Of a stretch of 64,000 nt of DNA, positions 44,342 through 53,373 are shown in pieces. The DNA is from DYEC01 sp034434695 (GTDB lineage: Bacteria; Chloroflexota; Anaerolineae; Anaerolineales; Anaerolineaceae). The DNA lies in NCBI GenBank assembly GCA_034434695.1, contig DAOTYY010000112.1, positions 1-64,000 of the forward strand. Direction: 5' to 3'. The notes beneath the pieces are model-generated. The model ran no database searches. It was not told the DNA's origin and saw only the letters and a program-made list of their open reading frames with translations. The translations under genes were made by a program, and so were the position numbers. How positions within the stretch are numbered: the first letter of the stretch is position 1; each line of letters begins with the position of its first letter.

Positions 44342-46063
44342 CTACTTCCAAATTTTGAAATCTGCCAGGATGGAACCACCAATAAACTCGCGCAGGATTG
44401 AGTTATTCGGAATAAAATCAACATCCTCAAGAGGCAAAAACCACTCCAGAAAAGTCAGCAGCCTCTTGGCTTCGATATACTCTGGAGAACCATACGGCAC
44501 CTGTCTTAGCAAAGGCTCAGCGAGCGGTCTCAAAGCTGACAGCTCATACGCCAGCGCTGAGTTGAACATTTCATCAGCATTATCCTGATAGGGGAAAATA
44601 TGCCGCCTCTCGCCCCGCCTCACCGATTCCCAGCGGGAAATTGTTTGCTGGGCGGTATATCCGCGTTCGCGCATATCGCGAACGATACGCCGTATCAGGC
44701 GCGTATCGGTTGTCGAGATACGATTATGCCGGTCGAGATTCAATTGCGTCAATGCGGAAATGTAAACCCGAAAAGTCATTTCTCTTGGAATATCAGGCAA
44801 TAAGTTGGGGTTCAAGCCGTGTATTCCCTCCGCAATAATGATCTGTCCTTTTTCAAGCTTAACGATATCACCTTTTTCCCGTTTACCAGTTTTGAAATTG
44901 TAATACGGTAATTGCACCTCTTCACCTGCAATCAAACGTCGGACATGTTCGGTCAATAGAGCAGTATCCAATGCCTCTAAGGCTTCAAAGTCTGGCTTTC
45001 CGTCTTCATCAAGCGGCGTCTTATCCCGCTCTACAAAATAGTTATCCATCTCCAGGGCAAATGGTGACACGCCTAACGCCAACAATTGCATCGTCAGTCT
45101 TCTGGAAAATGTAGTTTTTCCAGAAGAGGAGGGTCCGGCAATCAGAACAACCCGAGCTTCGTTTGTGCGCGCAGCAATGGAACGGGCAATCTCGGCAATT
45201 TTTTGTTCGTGCAAAGCCTCAGAAACCAGAATAATCTGGCGAATACGACTCTGGTGAATGGCTTCATTCAAAGCACCTACATTATCAATCCCCAGTTTCT
45301 CCAACCAGTCGCCATATTGTCGAAATGTCCTGAACAATGTTTTCGATTCTGGCAGGGGCAACAATTGATCAGCAAACTGACGGCGTGGAAAACGCATAAT
45401 AAATCCATCGTCGGCAAGCTGTAGATCAAACCAGCGCAAATAACCCGTAGATGGGACCATGTACCCATGATGGTAATCTCGGTGTTCACCCAGTTTATAG
45501 AGAACCAATGTTGGTTTTTGGCGATATTTGAGCAATAACACCTTGTCTTGATAACCCCGTTCCTCAAAATATCGCTTAGCTTCTTCCAGCGGAACGACAT
45601 CCTTCTGGAAAGGCAAATCCTGTGCCACCAGATTACGCATTGTCTCTTCCAGCAGCTTAAGCTCCTCACGGTTCAGTGGCAGGCGTCCGCGCACTTTACA
45701 AAAATATCCCCCCGAAGAGACTGAATGATCCACAGATAAAATGACATCAGGAAACAATGCTTCAAAAGCCGCTTCCAAAAGAAACGTGAGTGAACGGCGA
45801 TAAATTCTCGCTCCATCCGAATCTTTCATCGTCACAGGCTGAACACGCGCATCCAACTCAATCGGGTAAGTCAGCTCTCTCAATTGCGTATTGACAATCC
45901 CACCAACAATCAGAGGATTGCGAGCTTCAGGTAACTTCATTAGAAAGTGCTCAAGGGAAGTGCCGCGCGGACCGGAAAGTACACGTCCATCGGGAAGATG
46001 GACCTCTACCGTTTCTCGGGGTTTTACAAAACGAATGACAGGTTTTTTCATTGTTCCAGACAT
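44342..46063 (-). CDS. Uridine kinase-like protein with N-terminal TGS and ThrRS-like domains
   Basis: 573 residues. Residues 10-75 are TGS-like (VEVHLPDGRVLSGPRGTSL). Residues about 85-215 resemble the second additional domain of threonyl-tRNA synthetase (FPDVILSVDHSVSSGGYFC, LGEHRDYHHGYMVPSTGYL). Residues from about 290 are a P-loop nucleoside kinase: VVLIAGPSSSGKTTFSRRL (Walker A), LEMDNYFVERDKTP, GQIIIAEGIHGLNP and RRIVRDMRERGYTAQQTISRW. The architecture recurs in Firmicutes and Thermotogae as a nucleoside kinase. What the tRNA-synthetase-like half senses is unknown. Confidence 0.88.
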   Translation of the reverse strand: MSGTMKKPVIRFVKPRETVEVHLPDGRVLSGPRGTSLEHFLMKLPEARNPLIVGGIVNTQLRELTYPIELDARVQPVTMKDSDGARIYRRSLTFLLEAAFEALFPDVILSVDHSVSSGGYFCKVRGRLPLNREELKLLEETMRNLVAQDLPFQKDVVPLEEAKRYFEERGYQDKVLLLKYRQKPTLVLYKLGEHRDYHHGYMVPSTGYLRWFDLQLADDGFIMRFPRRQFADQLLPLPESKTLFRTFRQYGDWLEKLGIDNVGALNEAIHQSRIRQIILVSEALHEQKIAEIARSIAARTNEARVVLIAGPSSSGKTTFSRRLTMQLLALGVSPFALEMDNYFVERDKTPLDEDGKPDFEALEALDTALLTEHVRRLIAGEEVQLPYYNFKTGKREKGDIVKLEKGQIIIAEGIHGLNPNLLPDIPREMTFRVYISALTQLNLDRHNRISTTDTRLIRRIVRDMRERGYTAQQTISRWESVRRGERRHIFPYQDNADEMFNSALAYELSALRPLAEPLLRQVPYGSPEYIEAKRLLTFLEWFLPLEDVDFIPNNSILREFIGGSILADFKIWK

Positions 46064-46133
46064 ACCAACCTCACCCGAACACTTAAGGGCAGCTTATTTT
46101 ACCACCCCCTGCATAGGTGCGTGGTCTGGTCGG

Positions 46134-46811
46134 TCAGGGCTGCACAAAGACCACCTCGTTATATCCGAGGGTTCTAAACAAGCGCGCCAGATAATTCTCA
46201 GCATTAACGCGTGCCTGTTCTAAGATGCCATCATCCAACGCCGCCTTGTAAATTTCGCTCTCAGCCACTTTGCGGGCTTCTGTTTCCAGGTTCACGTTGC
46301 CTTTTGTCAGCAAACCAGTTTCACGGTCATAAACATAAGACTTTTCATTATCCAATGTGGCTACAAAAACCTCTGGCTGCGGTAAACGGACATAAAGCAC
46401 CGTACCTTTTAGCGTCAGGTCAGCCGAGGTCAATTTCCCAAGATCAACCCCGGCGATCACATACCCATGTGCGATAAACAATAGCCGATCCCCAAACAGA
46501 AAGGCAAATTGATTCTGCCCGCTCTCTGCCGTGATGACCTTTTCTACAGAGTATTGAATAGTCTCCAGCCGCGCCAGCGAGCGTACTTCATGAATGATGG
46601 TGACTGGATCAGGGATAATTGTTGGGGTTGGATTTAATATCTGGGCAACCTGAGTTCGCAATTGCTGGTCAGCCTGTTCAAACGGTGCAATAGCGCGAGC
46701 AGTTGCAGAATCGATAATTCGCATCAAAATGTACGGCAATACGACCAGCATAATGAGTAAAATGGCAACAATTCCGCTAATTGCCAAGGTCCATTGAGTC
46801 CTCTTGCTCAT
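46134..46811 (-). CDS. DUF4230 membrane-anchored protein
   Basis: 225 residues from the ATG at 46811, which has GGAGG 4 bases upstream; the open frame runs to 46877. Residues 10-32 form a transmembrane anchor (ISGIVAILLIMLVVLPYIL). The DUF4230 body follows: VRSLARLETIQYSVEKVITAE, LLFIAHGYVIAGVDLGKL, VLYVRLPQPEVFVATLDNEKSYVYDR and ENYLARLFRTLGYNEVVFV. Exported, function unknown. It is divergent from the PhnD-like lipoprotein gene, and both promoters must share the short spacer. Confidence 0.85.
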   Translation of the reverse strand: MSKRTQWTLAISGIVAILLIMLVVLPYILMRIIDSATARAIAPFEQADQQLRTQVAQILNPTPTIIPDPVTIIHEVRSLARLETIQYSVEKVITAESGQNQFAFLFGDRLLFIAHGYVIAGVDLGKLTSADLTLKGTVLYVRLPQPEVFVATLDNEKSYVYDRETGLLTKGNVNLETEARKVAESEIYKAALDDGILEQARVNAENYLARLFRTLGYNEVVFVQP

Positions 46812-46834
46812 TCTTCCTCCTCTACTGCCTTTGT

Positions 46835-46840
46835 TATAAT
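46835..46840 (+). promoter_or_regulatory. -10 box for the PhnD-like lipoprotein gene
   Basis: TATAAT in the divergent spacer, about 40 bases before the assigned TTG start. No good -35 is seen. Confidence 0.4.
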
Positions 46841-46879
46841 TCATAATAACACAAGTAAACCAAGGGAGTGCTACCAAAT

Positions 46880-47926
46880 TTGAAAACCGCGTCCTTAAAA
46901 CGCCATTTCAGTTTTACCATTTTGTTGCTTACCTTTATCCTGATACTCGCGAATTGCCAGCTTCGGCGGCAAAATGTCACACCCCAGCCGACAACCTTTA
47001 CAACGCCAACTGTAACCTTGTCCCCTACCTTACCCCCGTTGGCAAGTCCGCTCGGTAGTGATGAAAATCCTTTGGTTCTTGGGAATATTACGGAGAATTC
47101 GGAGACCGCCAATTCATTAGCACTACAGGAATTGATAGAAAAGCTATCAATATCAACAGGGTACACAATCGCCAGCAAGGAGTTCACCAGCCCTGGAGAG
47201 TTGCTGAATGAAATGGAAGCTGGTTTTGTACATGCAGCCTGGTTAATGCCTCTCCCATATATTTGGGCAAACCAAAACGGCTTTGCACAGGCGATGCTTT
47301 TGATTAACCATTTCGGTGTGTATGAATATGGCACTCAATTTCTGGCAAGCACAGACAGCGGTTTCATTTCCTATTACGATCCGTTAGCCAACCAAAACCT
47401 GGCTGACGCGTCCACAGCCCTGTCACAGTTTGCCGGGCAGCGCCCTTGCTGGGTGTCGCCAGACTCTCCTTCCGGTTATGTCGTACCATCCGGCTTGCTT
47501 GCCGAAAACGGCATTACCGTCCAGCCGGGTGCATTTATCCGCGATCATGCCGCGGTTGTCAGAGCATTGTACGTGCGCGGTATTTGTGATTTTGGCACCA
47601 CCTTTGCCATCTCTGGTGATCCACGTACTTCGCCCGCATTGCAAGACTTACCAGATGTTATGAATCGGATCGTTGTCATCTGGCAAAGCGATGCCATTAT
47701 TCCCAACATGAATTTTTCAACCCTTCCGGAACTACCTGAAGAAATGCAACAGAAGTTGGGTACTGCGCTGGCTGATCTGGCTTCTAATTCAGAAGGACAA
47801 CAATTACTGACCGAAGCACTCAATTATGATGTTCAAGAAGTCAAAAGAATTGATGATGGAACCTATGAGCCGCTGAAAAGACTGATTGAGGCTGCTCAAA
47901 TCAATTTGGAGACACTCTTCCAGTAA
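46880..47926 (+). CDS. PhnD-like ABC transporter substrate-binding lipoprotein
   Basis: 348 residues from a TTG at 46880, 11 bases after AAGGGAG. An in-frame GTG at 46868 overlaps that site and is less likely. Residues 1-25 form a lipoprotein signal (FTILLLTFILILANC, with the atypical Asn before Cys). A Thr/Pro-rich linker follows. The body has the PhnD phosphate/phosphonate-binding layout: IASKEFTSPGELLNEMEAGFVHAAWLMPLPYIWA, GQRPCWVSPDSPSGYVVPSGLL, VVRALYVRGICDFGTTF and WQSDAIIPNMNFSTLPELP. No permease or ATPase genes are adjacent, so it is an orphan binding protein or a sensor. Confidence 0.82.
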   Translation: MKTASLKRHFSFTILLLTFILILANCQLRRQNVTPQPTTFTTPTVTLSPTLPPLASPLGSDENPLVLGNITENSETANSLALQELIEKLSISTGYTIASKEFTSPGELLNEMEAGFVHAAWLMPLPYIWANQNGFAQAMLLINHFGVYEYGTQFLASTDSGFISYYDPLANQNLADASTALSQFAGQRPCWVSPDSPSGYVVPSGLLAENGITVQPGAFIRDHAAVVRALYVRGICDFGTTFAISGDPRTSPALQDLPDVMNRIVVIWQSDAIIPNMNFSTLPELPEEMQQKLGTALADLASNSEGQQLLTEALNYDVQEVKRIDDGTYEPLKRLIEAAQINLETLFQ

Positions 47927-47973
47927 TGACCACAGGTCTCAACGACAACAAACCACCCACAGGGTGAGCATGG

Positions 47974-47979
47974 TAAAAT
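47974..47979 (+). promoter_or_regulatory. -10 box of the SanA-like gene (leaderless)
   Basis: TAAAAT, then 6 bases to the ATG at 47986, with no Shine-Dalgarno sequence. Confidence 0.5.
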
Positions 47980-47985
47980 CGGCTC

Positions 47986-48669
47986 ATGCTAAGAAAAGCT
48001 GTCCGTATGCTTATTCGTATTGTGATGTCCCTCGCCTTGCTTACTGGGGTTGTATTGGCGTTGTCCCGCGTGTTCGTATTGCTATACGCAAAGCCGCGCA
48101 CATATACTCTTGAATCTATATCTCCTGCCCCAGTTGCTATTGTCTTTGGAGCAGGCTTAAACCGCGATGGTTCTCCGACGGCGGTTTTGCGCGACCGGAT
48201 TGCAACTGCAGTGGAATTATACAAGGCTGGCAAAGTCAAGAAACTGCTTATGAGTGGCGACAACCGATTCGTTAACTACAATGAGCCAGCCTCGATGAAA
48301 CAATATGCTCTTGATCTTGGTGTTCCAGAACAGGACGTTGTGTTGGACTATGCCGGACGTCGTACATATGATACCTGCTATCGGGCAAAAACAATTTTTG
48401 GAGTAAAACAAGCTATTTTGATTACTCAGAATTTTCATCTGCCGCGCGCGCTCTTTACCTGCAATGCACTGGGTGTACAAGCATCTGGTATTACCGCTGA
48501 TCGGCGTGCTTATCAGCGCCGGGCATATACGATCTGGATCATACGTGAACTTCCAGCCACCTTTGTCGCCCTCTGGGATGTCTGGTTCAGAAAACCGCAG
48601 CCGGTACTTGGGCAACCCGAACCAATTTTTCAAGAAAACGAACTCTCAACAAATTGGCAGAAAAGATGA
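47986..48669 (+). CDS. DUF218 / SanA-like membrane protein
   Basis: 227 residues. Residues 8-32 form an N-terminal membrane anchor. The DUF218 core has APVAIVFGAGLNRDGSPTAVLRDRIATAVELYKAGKVKKLLMSGDN, then EPASMKQYALDLGVPEQDVVLDYAGRRTYDTCYRAKTIFGV and ILITQNFHLPRALFTCNALG. E. coli SanA is linked to envelope barrier function and YdcF binds S-adenosylmethionine, but the biochemical role of the family is unsettled. It is preceded by a PhnD-like lipoprotein gene and followed by an HD-domain gene, each with its own promoter. Confidence 0.85.
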   Translation: MLRKAVRMLIRIVMSLALLTGVVLALSRVFVLLYAKPRTYTLESISPAPVAIVFGAGLNRDGSPTAVLRDRIATAVELYKAGKVKKLLMSGDNRFVNYNEPASMKQYALDLGVPEQDVVLDYAGRRTYDTCYRAKTIFGVKQAILITQNFHLPRALFTCNALGVQASGITADRRAYQRRAYTIWIIRELPATFVALWDVWFRKPQPVLGQPEPIFQENELSTNWQKR

Positions 48670-48705
48670 GCCCTGACATGGCTCAAAACTTGCACATATT
48701 GCATG

Positions 48706-48711
48706 TATAAT
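48706..48711 (+). promoter_or_regulatory. -10 box upstream of the HD-domain gene
   Basis: TATAAT about 50 bases before the ATG at 48761. The gene has a normal ribosome-binding site, in contrast to its leaderless neighbour. The -35 is not clear. Confidence 0.4.
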
Positions 48712-48760
48712 GACATATAGCTACTAAGTTACCACAATATTTAAGTACCAGGAGAGCTAA

Positions 48761-49345
48761 ATGAATCGCGCCGAAGCTCTTGCAATTGTTCAGGAATTTG
48801 TTAAGAGTCAAAACTTAATTAACCACATGTTAAGCGTTGAAGCAGCCATGGTGTTCTATGCCGAAAAATTCGGTGAGGATATACACACCTGGTCACTAAC
48901 CGGGCTGCTACATGATTTCGATTGGGAAATTCACACCACTCTCGAATCCCATCCTCAGGATGGAGCACCCATCTTAAGAGAACGCGGTGTACCAGAAGAA
49001 ATTATTCGTGCAATATTAAGCCACGCCGATCATACAGGCGTGCCCCGTCTAAGCCGAATGGAAAAGGCACTCTACGCTTGCGATGAAATTACTGGACTAA
49101 TCACTGCGGTCGCGCTGGTGCGGCCATCTCGTTCGCTGTATGATTTAACTGCTTCTTCGGTCAAGAAAAAATGGAAAGACCGAGCCTTTGCCGCAGGTGC
49201 GAATCGTCAGGAGATTGAAAAAGCCACAGCAGAATTTGGTATAGACTTATGGGAACATGTGGATAATGTCATCCTTGCCATGCGCCGCATTGCTCCTCAA
49301 TTAGGGTTGGAAGGAAACATCCAGCCAAATAGCCAATTCAGTTAA
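48761..49345 (+). CDS. HD-domain phosphohydrolase
   Basis: 194 residues, with GGAGAG 7 bases before the ATG. HD superfamily metal ligands: His in LINHMLSVEAAM, the His-Asp pair in GLLHDFDWEIH, and the His and Asp in AILSHADHTGVPR. The remainder is helical. Members of this small stand-alone group are annotated as HDIG or HD-superfamily hydrolases. The substrate (a nucleotide or other phosphate ester) is not known. The barrel-NTF2 gene follows after 46 bases on the same strand. Confidence 0.85.
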   Translation: MNRAEALAIVQEFVKSQNLINHMLSVEAAMVFYAEKFGEDIHTWSLTGLLHDFDWEIHTTLESHPQDGAPILRERGVPEEIIRAILSHADHTGVPRLSRMEKALYACDEITGLITAVALVRPSRSLYDLTASSVKKKWKDRAFAAGANRQEIEKATAEFGIDLWEHVDNVILAMRRIAPQLGLEGNIQPNSQFS

Positions 49346-49391
49346 ACGCAACCTTACCCCACCGTGTGCATTCAGACAGGAGGTTAAAAAA

Positions 49392-50495
49392 ATGGGACTG
49401 CAAGGAAAGGGTTTTATGATCTGGCAAATTGCCCGCTGTGAAGGAGGCAATGCCCAAGCCATTGTCAATGCGGCACAGGCGGCTGGTTTGACCCATGTGT
49501 CGATCAAAATAGCAGATGGGACAGTAGCTTATAACATTGACAAGACCACTGGGAAAGACCTGGTGCCTCCTGTTGTTCAGGCACTAAGAGCCAAAAATAT
49601 TCAGGTATGGGGCTGGCATTACGTATATGGATATAACCCAGCCGGGGAAGCACAGATTGCCATCAAAAGGGTTAAAGAGCTTGGCATGGAAGGTTACATT
49701 ATCGATGCCGAAGCAGAATACAAACAACCCGGCAGAGATGTCGCTGCACGCCGTTTCATGGCTGACTTGCGCGCCGGTTTGCCCAATACACCCATCGCGC
49801 TGTGCTCCTATCGTTTCCCTACCTATCACCCGCAACTACCCTGGAAAGAATTTCTGGAAAAATGTGATTTAAACATGCCGCAAGTATACTGGCAGGCTGC
49901 TCACAATGCCGGTGCCCAGCTCCGCCGATGTGTGAGCGAGTTTCAAGCCATGACCCCCGTCCGTCCAATTATACCGGTTGGTCCCGTTTACAAAGCCGGC
50001 GATTGGACTGCCACCCCTGCTGATATTATTGAATTTCTCGACACGGCACGAGCCTTAAATCTAGCTGCAGCGAGCTTTTTCGAGTGGTATTATGGTCGCA
50101 CCATATTGCAGTCGCTATGGAACACCATCGCCAGCTATGCCTGGTCACCCACCCAGCCGCCCGCTCAGGACATGCCTCAAAAATATATCGCCGCTCTCAA
50201 CACGCGCAACGCAGCAAACGTGGCTGCTCTTTATGACGCGAACGGGGTTCATATCACCGCCGCCCAGACCGTACAGGGTACCGACGCCATCCGAAACTGG
50301 TACACGACTTTCTTAACCCAAACTCTGCCCAATGCAACCTTTACCCTAACCGGCGTCTCCGGCAGTGGAAATTCTCGCCACTTTACTTGGCAAGCCAGTT
50401 CATCTGCTGGTAAAGTCCTCAACGGTAATGATACGATTGGCTTGATCGGCGGAAAAATTGGCTACCATTACAAATTCTTTACCATCTCAACCTGA
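49392..50495 (+). CDS. TIM-barrel glycosidase-like domain fused to an NTF2/SnoaL-like domain
   Basis: 367 residues, AGGAGG 7 bases before the ATG, no signal peptide. Residues 1 to about 255 look like a (beta/alpha)8 barrel: KGFMIWQIARCEGGNAQAIVNAAQAAGLTHVSIKIADG, VWGWHYVYGYNPAGEAQIAI, GYIIDAEAEYKQPG (an acidic pair at a strand end) and CDLNMPQVYWQA. This resembles GH25/DUF1906-type lysozyme-like barrels. Residues from about 262 (KYIAALNTRNAANVAALYDANGVHITA ... GTDAIRNWYTTFL) are a SnoaL/NTF2-like cone. The pairing is unusual; a substrate cannot be assigned. The 3' end overlaps the end of the convergent parC-like gene by 9 bases. Confidence 0.7.
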   Translation: MGLQGKGFMIWQIARCEGGNAQAIVNAAQAAGLTHVSIKIADGTVAYNIDKTTGKDLVPPVVQALRAKNIQVWGWHYVYGYNPAGEAQIAIKRVKELGMEGYIIDAEAEYKQPGRDVAARRFMADLRAGLPNTPIALCSYRFPTYHPQLPWKEFLEKCDLNMPQVYWQAAHNAGAQLRRCVSEFQAMTPVRPIIPVGPVYKAGDWTATPADIIEFLDTARALNLAAASFFEWYYGRTILQSLWNTIASYAWSPTQPPAQDMPQKYIAALNTRNAANVAALYDANGVHITAAQTVQGTDAIRNWYTTFLTQTLPNATFTLTGVSGSGNSRHFTWQASSSAGKVLNGNDTIGLIGGKIGYHYKFFTIST

Positions 50496-53222
50496 TTGTA
50501 CGCTTGATTCAGGCTTACGCCTTCTCTTCGCCGGCGTTTCAGGTAACATGCTGAGCTGAGTTTCGTTTTTTGCTTGCCTGGATATCTTCTCTGAAACGGG
50601 TGTTTCCTTTGCCCCAGATGAGCCACTGTGTCCGGCTGAAGATGGGGATTTTTTCGCTGACTTTGTGGGTTTAGTCACAGGTGCTTTCTCTTTCCTACCA
50701 CGCGTTCGTGAAACAGCGGCACCTTTCTTTACGTCGTCTGTTTGCTTACCTTTTGCCTTGCGGACAACTTTTCGAGACCTCTCGGTAACAGGATGGATGC
50801 TGTCCAATACCGGTGTCAGTGCAGTAATTGAATCGGCAGCTTTTACCTCAATTACAGGCTGTCCGCTGCGTTGCCGCTTGGATAACGCAACTTCTTCCAT
50901 TTTCAGCAGACGCGCGGCGGCTTTTGCAAAATGAACTATCCCCATCTGTGCGCGATTACTTCCTAAAGTACCAATCAATCTGGCGCCACGCCCCAGCTTG
51001 CATGTTATCACCCCTTGCCCATACCGCCCCTGCAGAGGAATTTCAGAAAGTTCAAACCGCCAGGCACGTCCATCCGAAGCCAGCAATAAAATTTGTCCTT
51101 CATGATGAAATGCTTCCGCACCAGCAATCCAGTCATTTTCTCTAAGCTTAATGCCATTCACGCCTGCTGCAATAAGACCCATTGGTCTCACTTCACCTTC
51201 AGAAAAATGGATCGTCATCCCAAATGCTGTTGCTAAAACCACCTCATCCTCCCCGCTGGTTAACCAAACACTCTGTAATGCATCCCCGGTGTTGAGCTTT
51301 GTCAGCGTAAACGAGTGAGCCGAAGCCCCCGGCAATTCAGAGACAGCGGATTTTTTAACCATTCCAGCCCGACTTACGGTCATCACATACTGTGCAACGT
51401 TCTCTTCATCGCGCAAAGACAGTGCAAAAACACCGGCTAGTCGTTCATTTTCACCCAATGGTGCGATCTTATGAAGGCTAACGCCTTCTGAAAACTTTTC
51501 AACCTCCGGAAGAGTCTCAACCGATACAGCGGCTGCTTTCCCGCTTTCACAAACCAGATAAAGCGTATGGTGTGTGGTTGTCTTCAACATCCAACGGGCA
51601 GCCTGCTGACCAGCGGGGCGCTGTGGTTTATCTCCGGCTACACGAGCAATCGAGCCATCCTCTGTTACACCAATCCAAACTTCCCGGGCAGCGGTTAGAG
51701 CTGCGGCGGTAAGCAGTGTTTTAGCTGACTCGCCAGCTTTCAGAATGCGAATCTCAGTACGGCGCGCATCTGCATATCTTTGTCTTACCTCCAACAATTC
51801 ATTCTCCACCTGAGCACGTAATTTTCTGGGTGAGCGCAGCAAAGCCTCCAGTTCCTTAATTCTGGCAAGCAACTCCTTATACTCCTGCTCAACCTTCTTT
51901 CGTTCTAGTGCAGCCAATCGTTTGAGCGGCATATCCAGAATTGCCTGCGCTTGTTCCTCACTCAACTTGAAACGCTTCCGCAATCTTTCACGGGCTGTAT
52001 CAGCATCTGGTGCAGCACGAATCAAAGCAATAACTTCATCCAGATGGCTGATCGCAACACGTAAACCTTCAAGAATATGCACACGTTTTCTAGCGCGTGC
52101 CAGCTCAAACTCACTGCGCCGCCGTACAACTTCCAGACGATGCTCCAGATAAACCCGCAACGCCTGTTTGAGCGTCAACAGCCTGGGTTCGCCATCCACT
52201 AGTGCCAGCATAATAACGCCAAAAGTGGTCTGTAAGGGTGTGTGCTGGTAGAGAGACCGCAACACCTGGTCAATCTCTGCACCCTGTTTGAGTTCAATCA
52301 CCACCCGTAACCCTTGGCGGTCTGATTCATCTCTCAAATCGGCAACTTCCTCCAGTTGACCCTCACGCGCCATTTCTGCAATCTTTTCAATCAGACTGGA
52401 TTTATTGGTCAAATAGGGAAGTTGTGTAATAATAACGCGGCTGCGCCCACGAGCCATCTCCTCCAAAACCACACGTCCGCGCACTGTAATGCGACCGCGC
52501 CCGGTCGCGTAGGCAGCCAGCAATTCATTCTGTTCGTCCTCTTGCAGGATAATACCACCCGTCGGAAAATCAGGTCCTTTGATATGTTTCATAAGGTCCT
52601 GAACTGACAGATCATCCAGATGCTCCCATTGCCGCAACATGAAAGTCAGGGCGTCTATTACCTCACCCAAATTGTGGGGGGGGATGTTGGTCGCCATGCC
52701 TACAGCAATACCACTTGAACCATTCACCAGTAAATTCGGCACCGTTGCAGGCAAGACCAGCGGTTCTACCAGCGTTGCATCAAAATTTGGCAGAAAAGCA
52801 ACCGTATCCTGATCAATCTGATTCAACAACTCCAATGCAAAGCTGGTCAGACGCGCCTCGGTATAGCGCATGGCGGCTGGCGGATCGCCATCCACACTGC
52901 CAAAGTTCCCTTGCCCTTCTACCAGAGGATAGCGGATGGTGAAATCTTGTGCCAGGCGCGCCATAGCTTCATAAACTGCCATGTCTCCGTGCGGATGATA
53001 CTTGCCCAGCACTTCACCCACAATTCTGGCGGATTTTTTATAAGATGAATCTGGACGCAAACCCATGTCATACATGGCATACAGGATTCGCCGCTGAACG
53101 GGTTTCAAACCGTCGCGGGCATCTGGCAACGCGCGCGCCACGATAACGCTCATGGCATAATCCAAGTAGGATTGCTGCATCTCATGATCAATATCAACTT
53201 TGTGTACCAGGCCCAGTTGCAT
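50487..53222 (-). CDS. Second GyrA/ParC-type DNA topoisomerase A subunit
   Basis: 911 residues. It opens like gyrA (HKVDIDHEMQQSYLDYAMSVIVARALPDARDGLKPVQRRILYAMYDMG) and keeps the catalytic Tyr in AAMRYTEARL. The C-terminal beta-pinwheel blades are more divergent, and no GyrA box (QRRGGKG-like) is visible at the expected place, which suggests a topoisomerase IV-like ParC or a specialised paralogue. The last 100 residues are a Lys/Arg/Ser/Pro-rich tail (RTRGRKEKAPVTKPTK ... PAKRRRKPESS) likely to bind DNA nonspecifically. No B subunit is adjacent. Both gyrA-type genes in this window end in an overlap with a convergent gene. Confidence 0.85.
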   Translation of the reverse strand: MQLGLVHKVDIDHEMQQSYLDYAMSVIVARALPDARDGLKPVQRRILYAMYDMGLRPDSSYKKSARIVGEVLGKYHPHGDMAVYEAMARLAQDFTIRYPLVEGQGNFGSVDGDPPAAMRYTEARLTSFALELLNQIDQDTVAFLPNFDATLVEPLVLPATVPNLLVNGSSGIAVGMATNIPPHNLGEVIDALTFMLRQWEHLDDLSVQDLMKHIKGPDFPTGGIILQEDEQNELLAAYATGRGRITVRGRVVLEEMARGRSRVIITQLPYLTNKSSLIEKIAEMAREGQLEEVADLRDESDRQGLRVVIELKQGAEIDQVLRSLYQHTPLQTTFGVIMLALVDGEPRLLTLKQALRVYLEHRLEVVRRRSEFELARARKRVHILEGLRVAISHLDEVIALIRAAPDADTARERLRKRFKLSEEQAQAILDMPLKRLAALERKKVEQEYKELLARIKELEALLRSPRKLRAQVENELLEVRQRYADARRTEIRILKAGESAKTLLTAAALTAAREVWIGVTEDGSIARVAGDKPQRPAGQQAARWMLKTTTHHTLYLVCESGKAAAVSVETLPEVEKFSEGVSLHKIAPLGENERLAGVFALSLRDEENVAQYVMTVSRAGMVKKSAVSELPGASAHSFTLTKLNTGDALQSVWLTSGEDEVVLATAFGMTIHFSEGEVRPMGLIAAGVNGIKLRENDWIAGAEAFHHEGQILLLASDGRAWRFELSEIPLQGRYGQGVITCKLGRGARLIGTLGSNRAQMGIVHFAKAAARLLKMEEVALSKRQRSGQPVIEVKAADSITALTPVLDSIHPVTERSRKVVRKAKGKQTDDVKKGAAVSRTRGRKEKAPVTKPTKSAKKSPSSAGHSGSSGAKETPVSEKISRQAKNETQLSMLPETPAKRRRKPESSVQSG

Positions 53223-53360
53223 ACAGGTTCTCCTCTCTCAATGCTTCAAGACCTATCTTACGTGCAATCAGTCATTCCGTCAATTCAGCCGTAGCAGATA
53301 CTTCATCACTTGGTACATTTTCAGCACAACGGCAGGAGAGAATTACCATAAAACTTTTAT

Positions 53361-53366
53361 TATAAT
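53361..53366 (+). promoter_or_regulatory. -10 box of the 217-residue membrane protein (leaderless)
   Basis: TATAAT, then 7 bases to the ATG at 53374, with no Shine-Dalgarno sequence. Confidence 0.55.
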
Positions 53367-53373
53367 TTAACGC

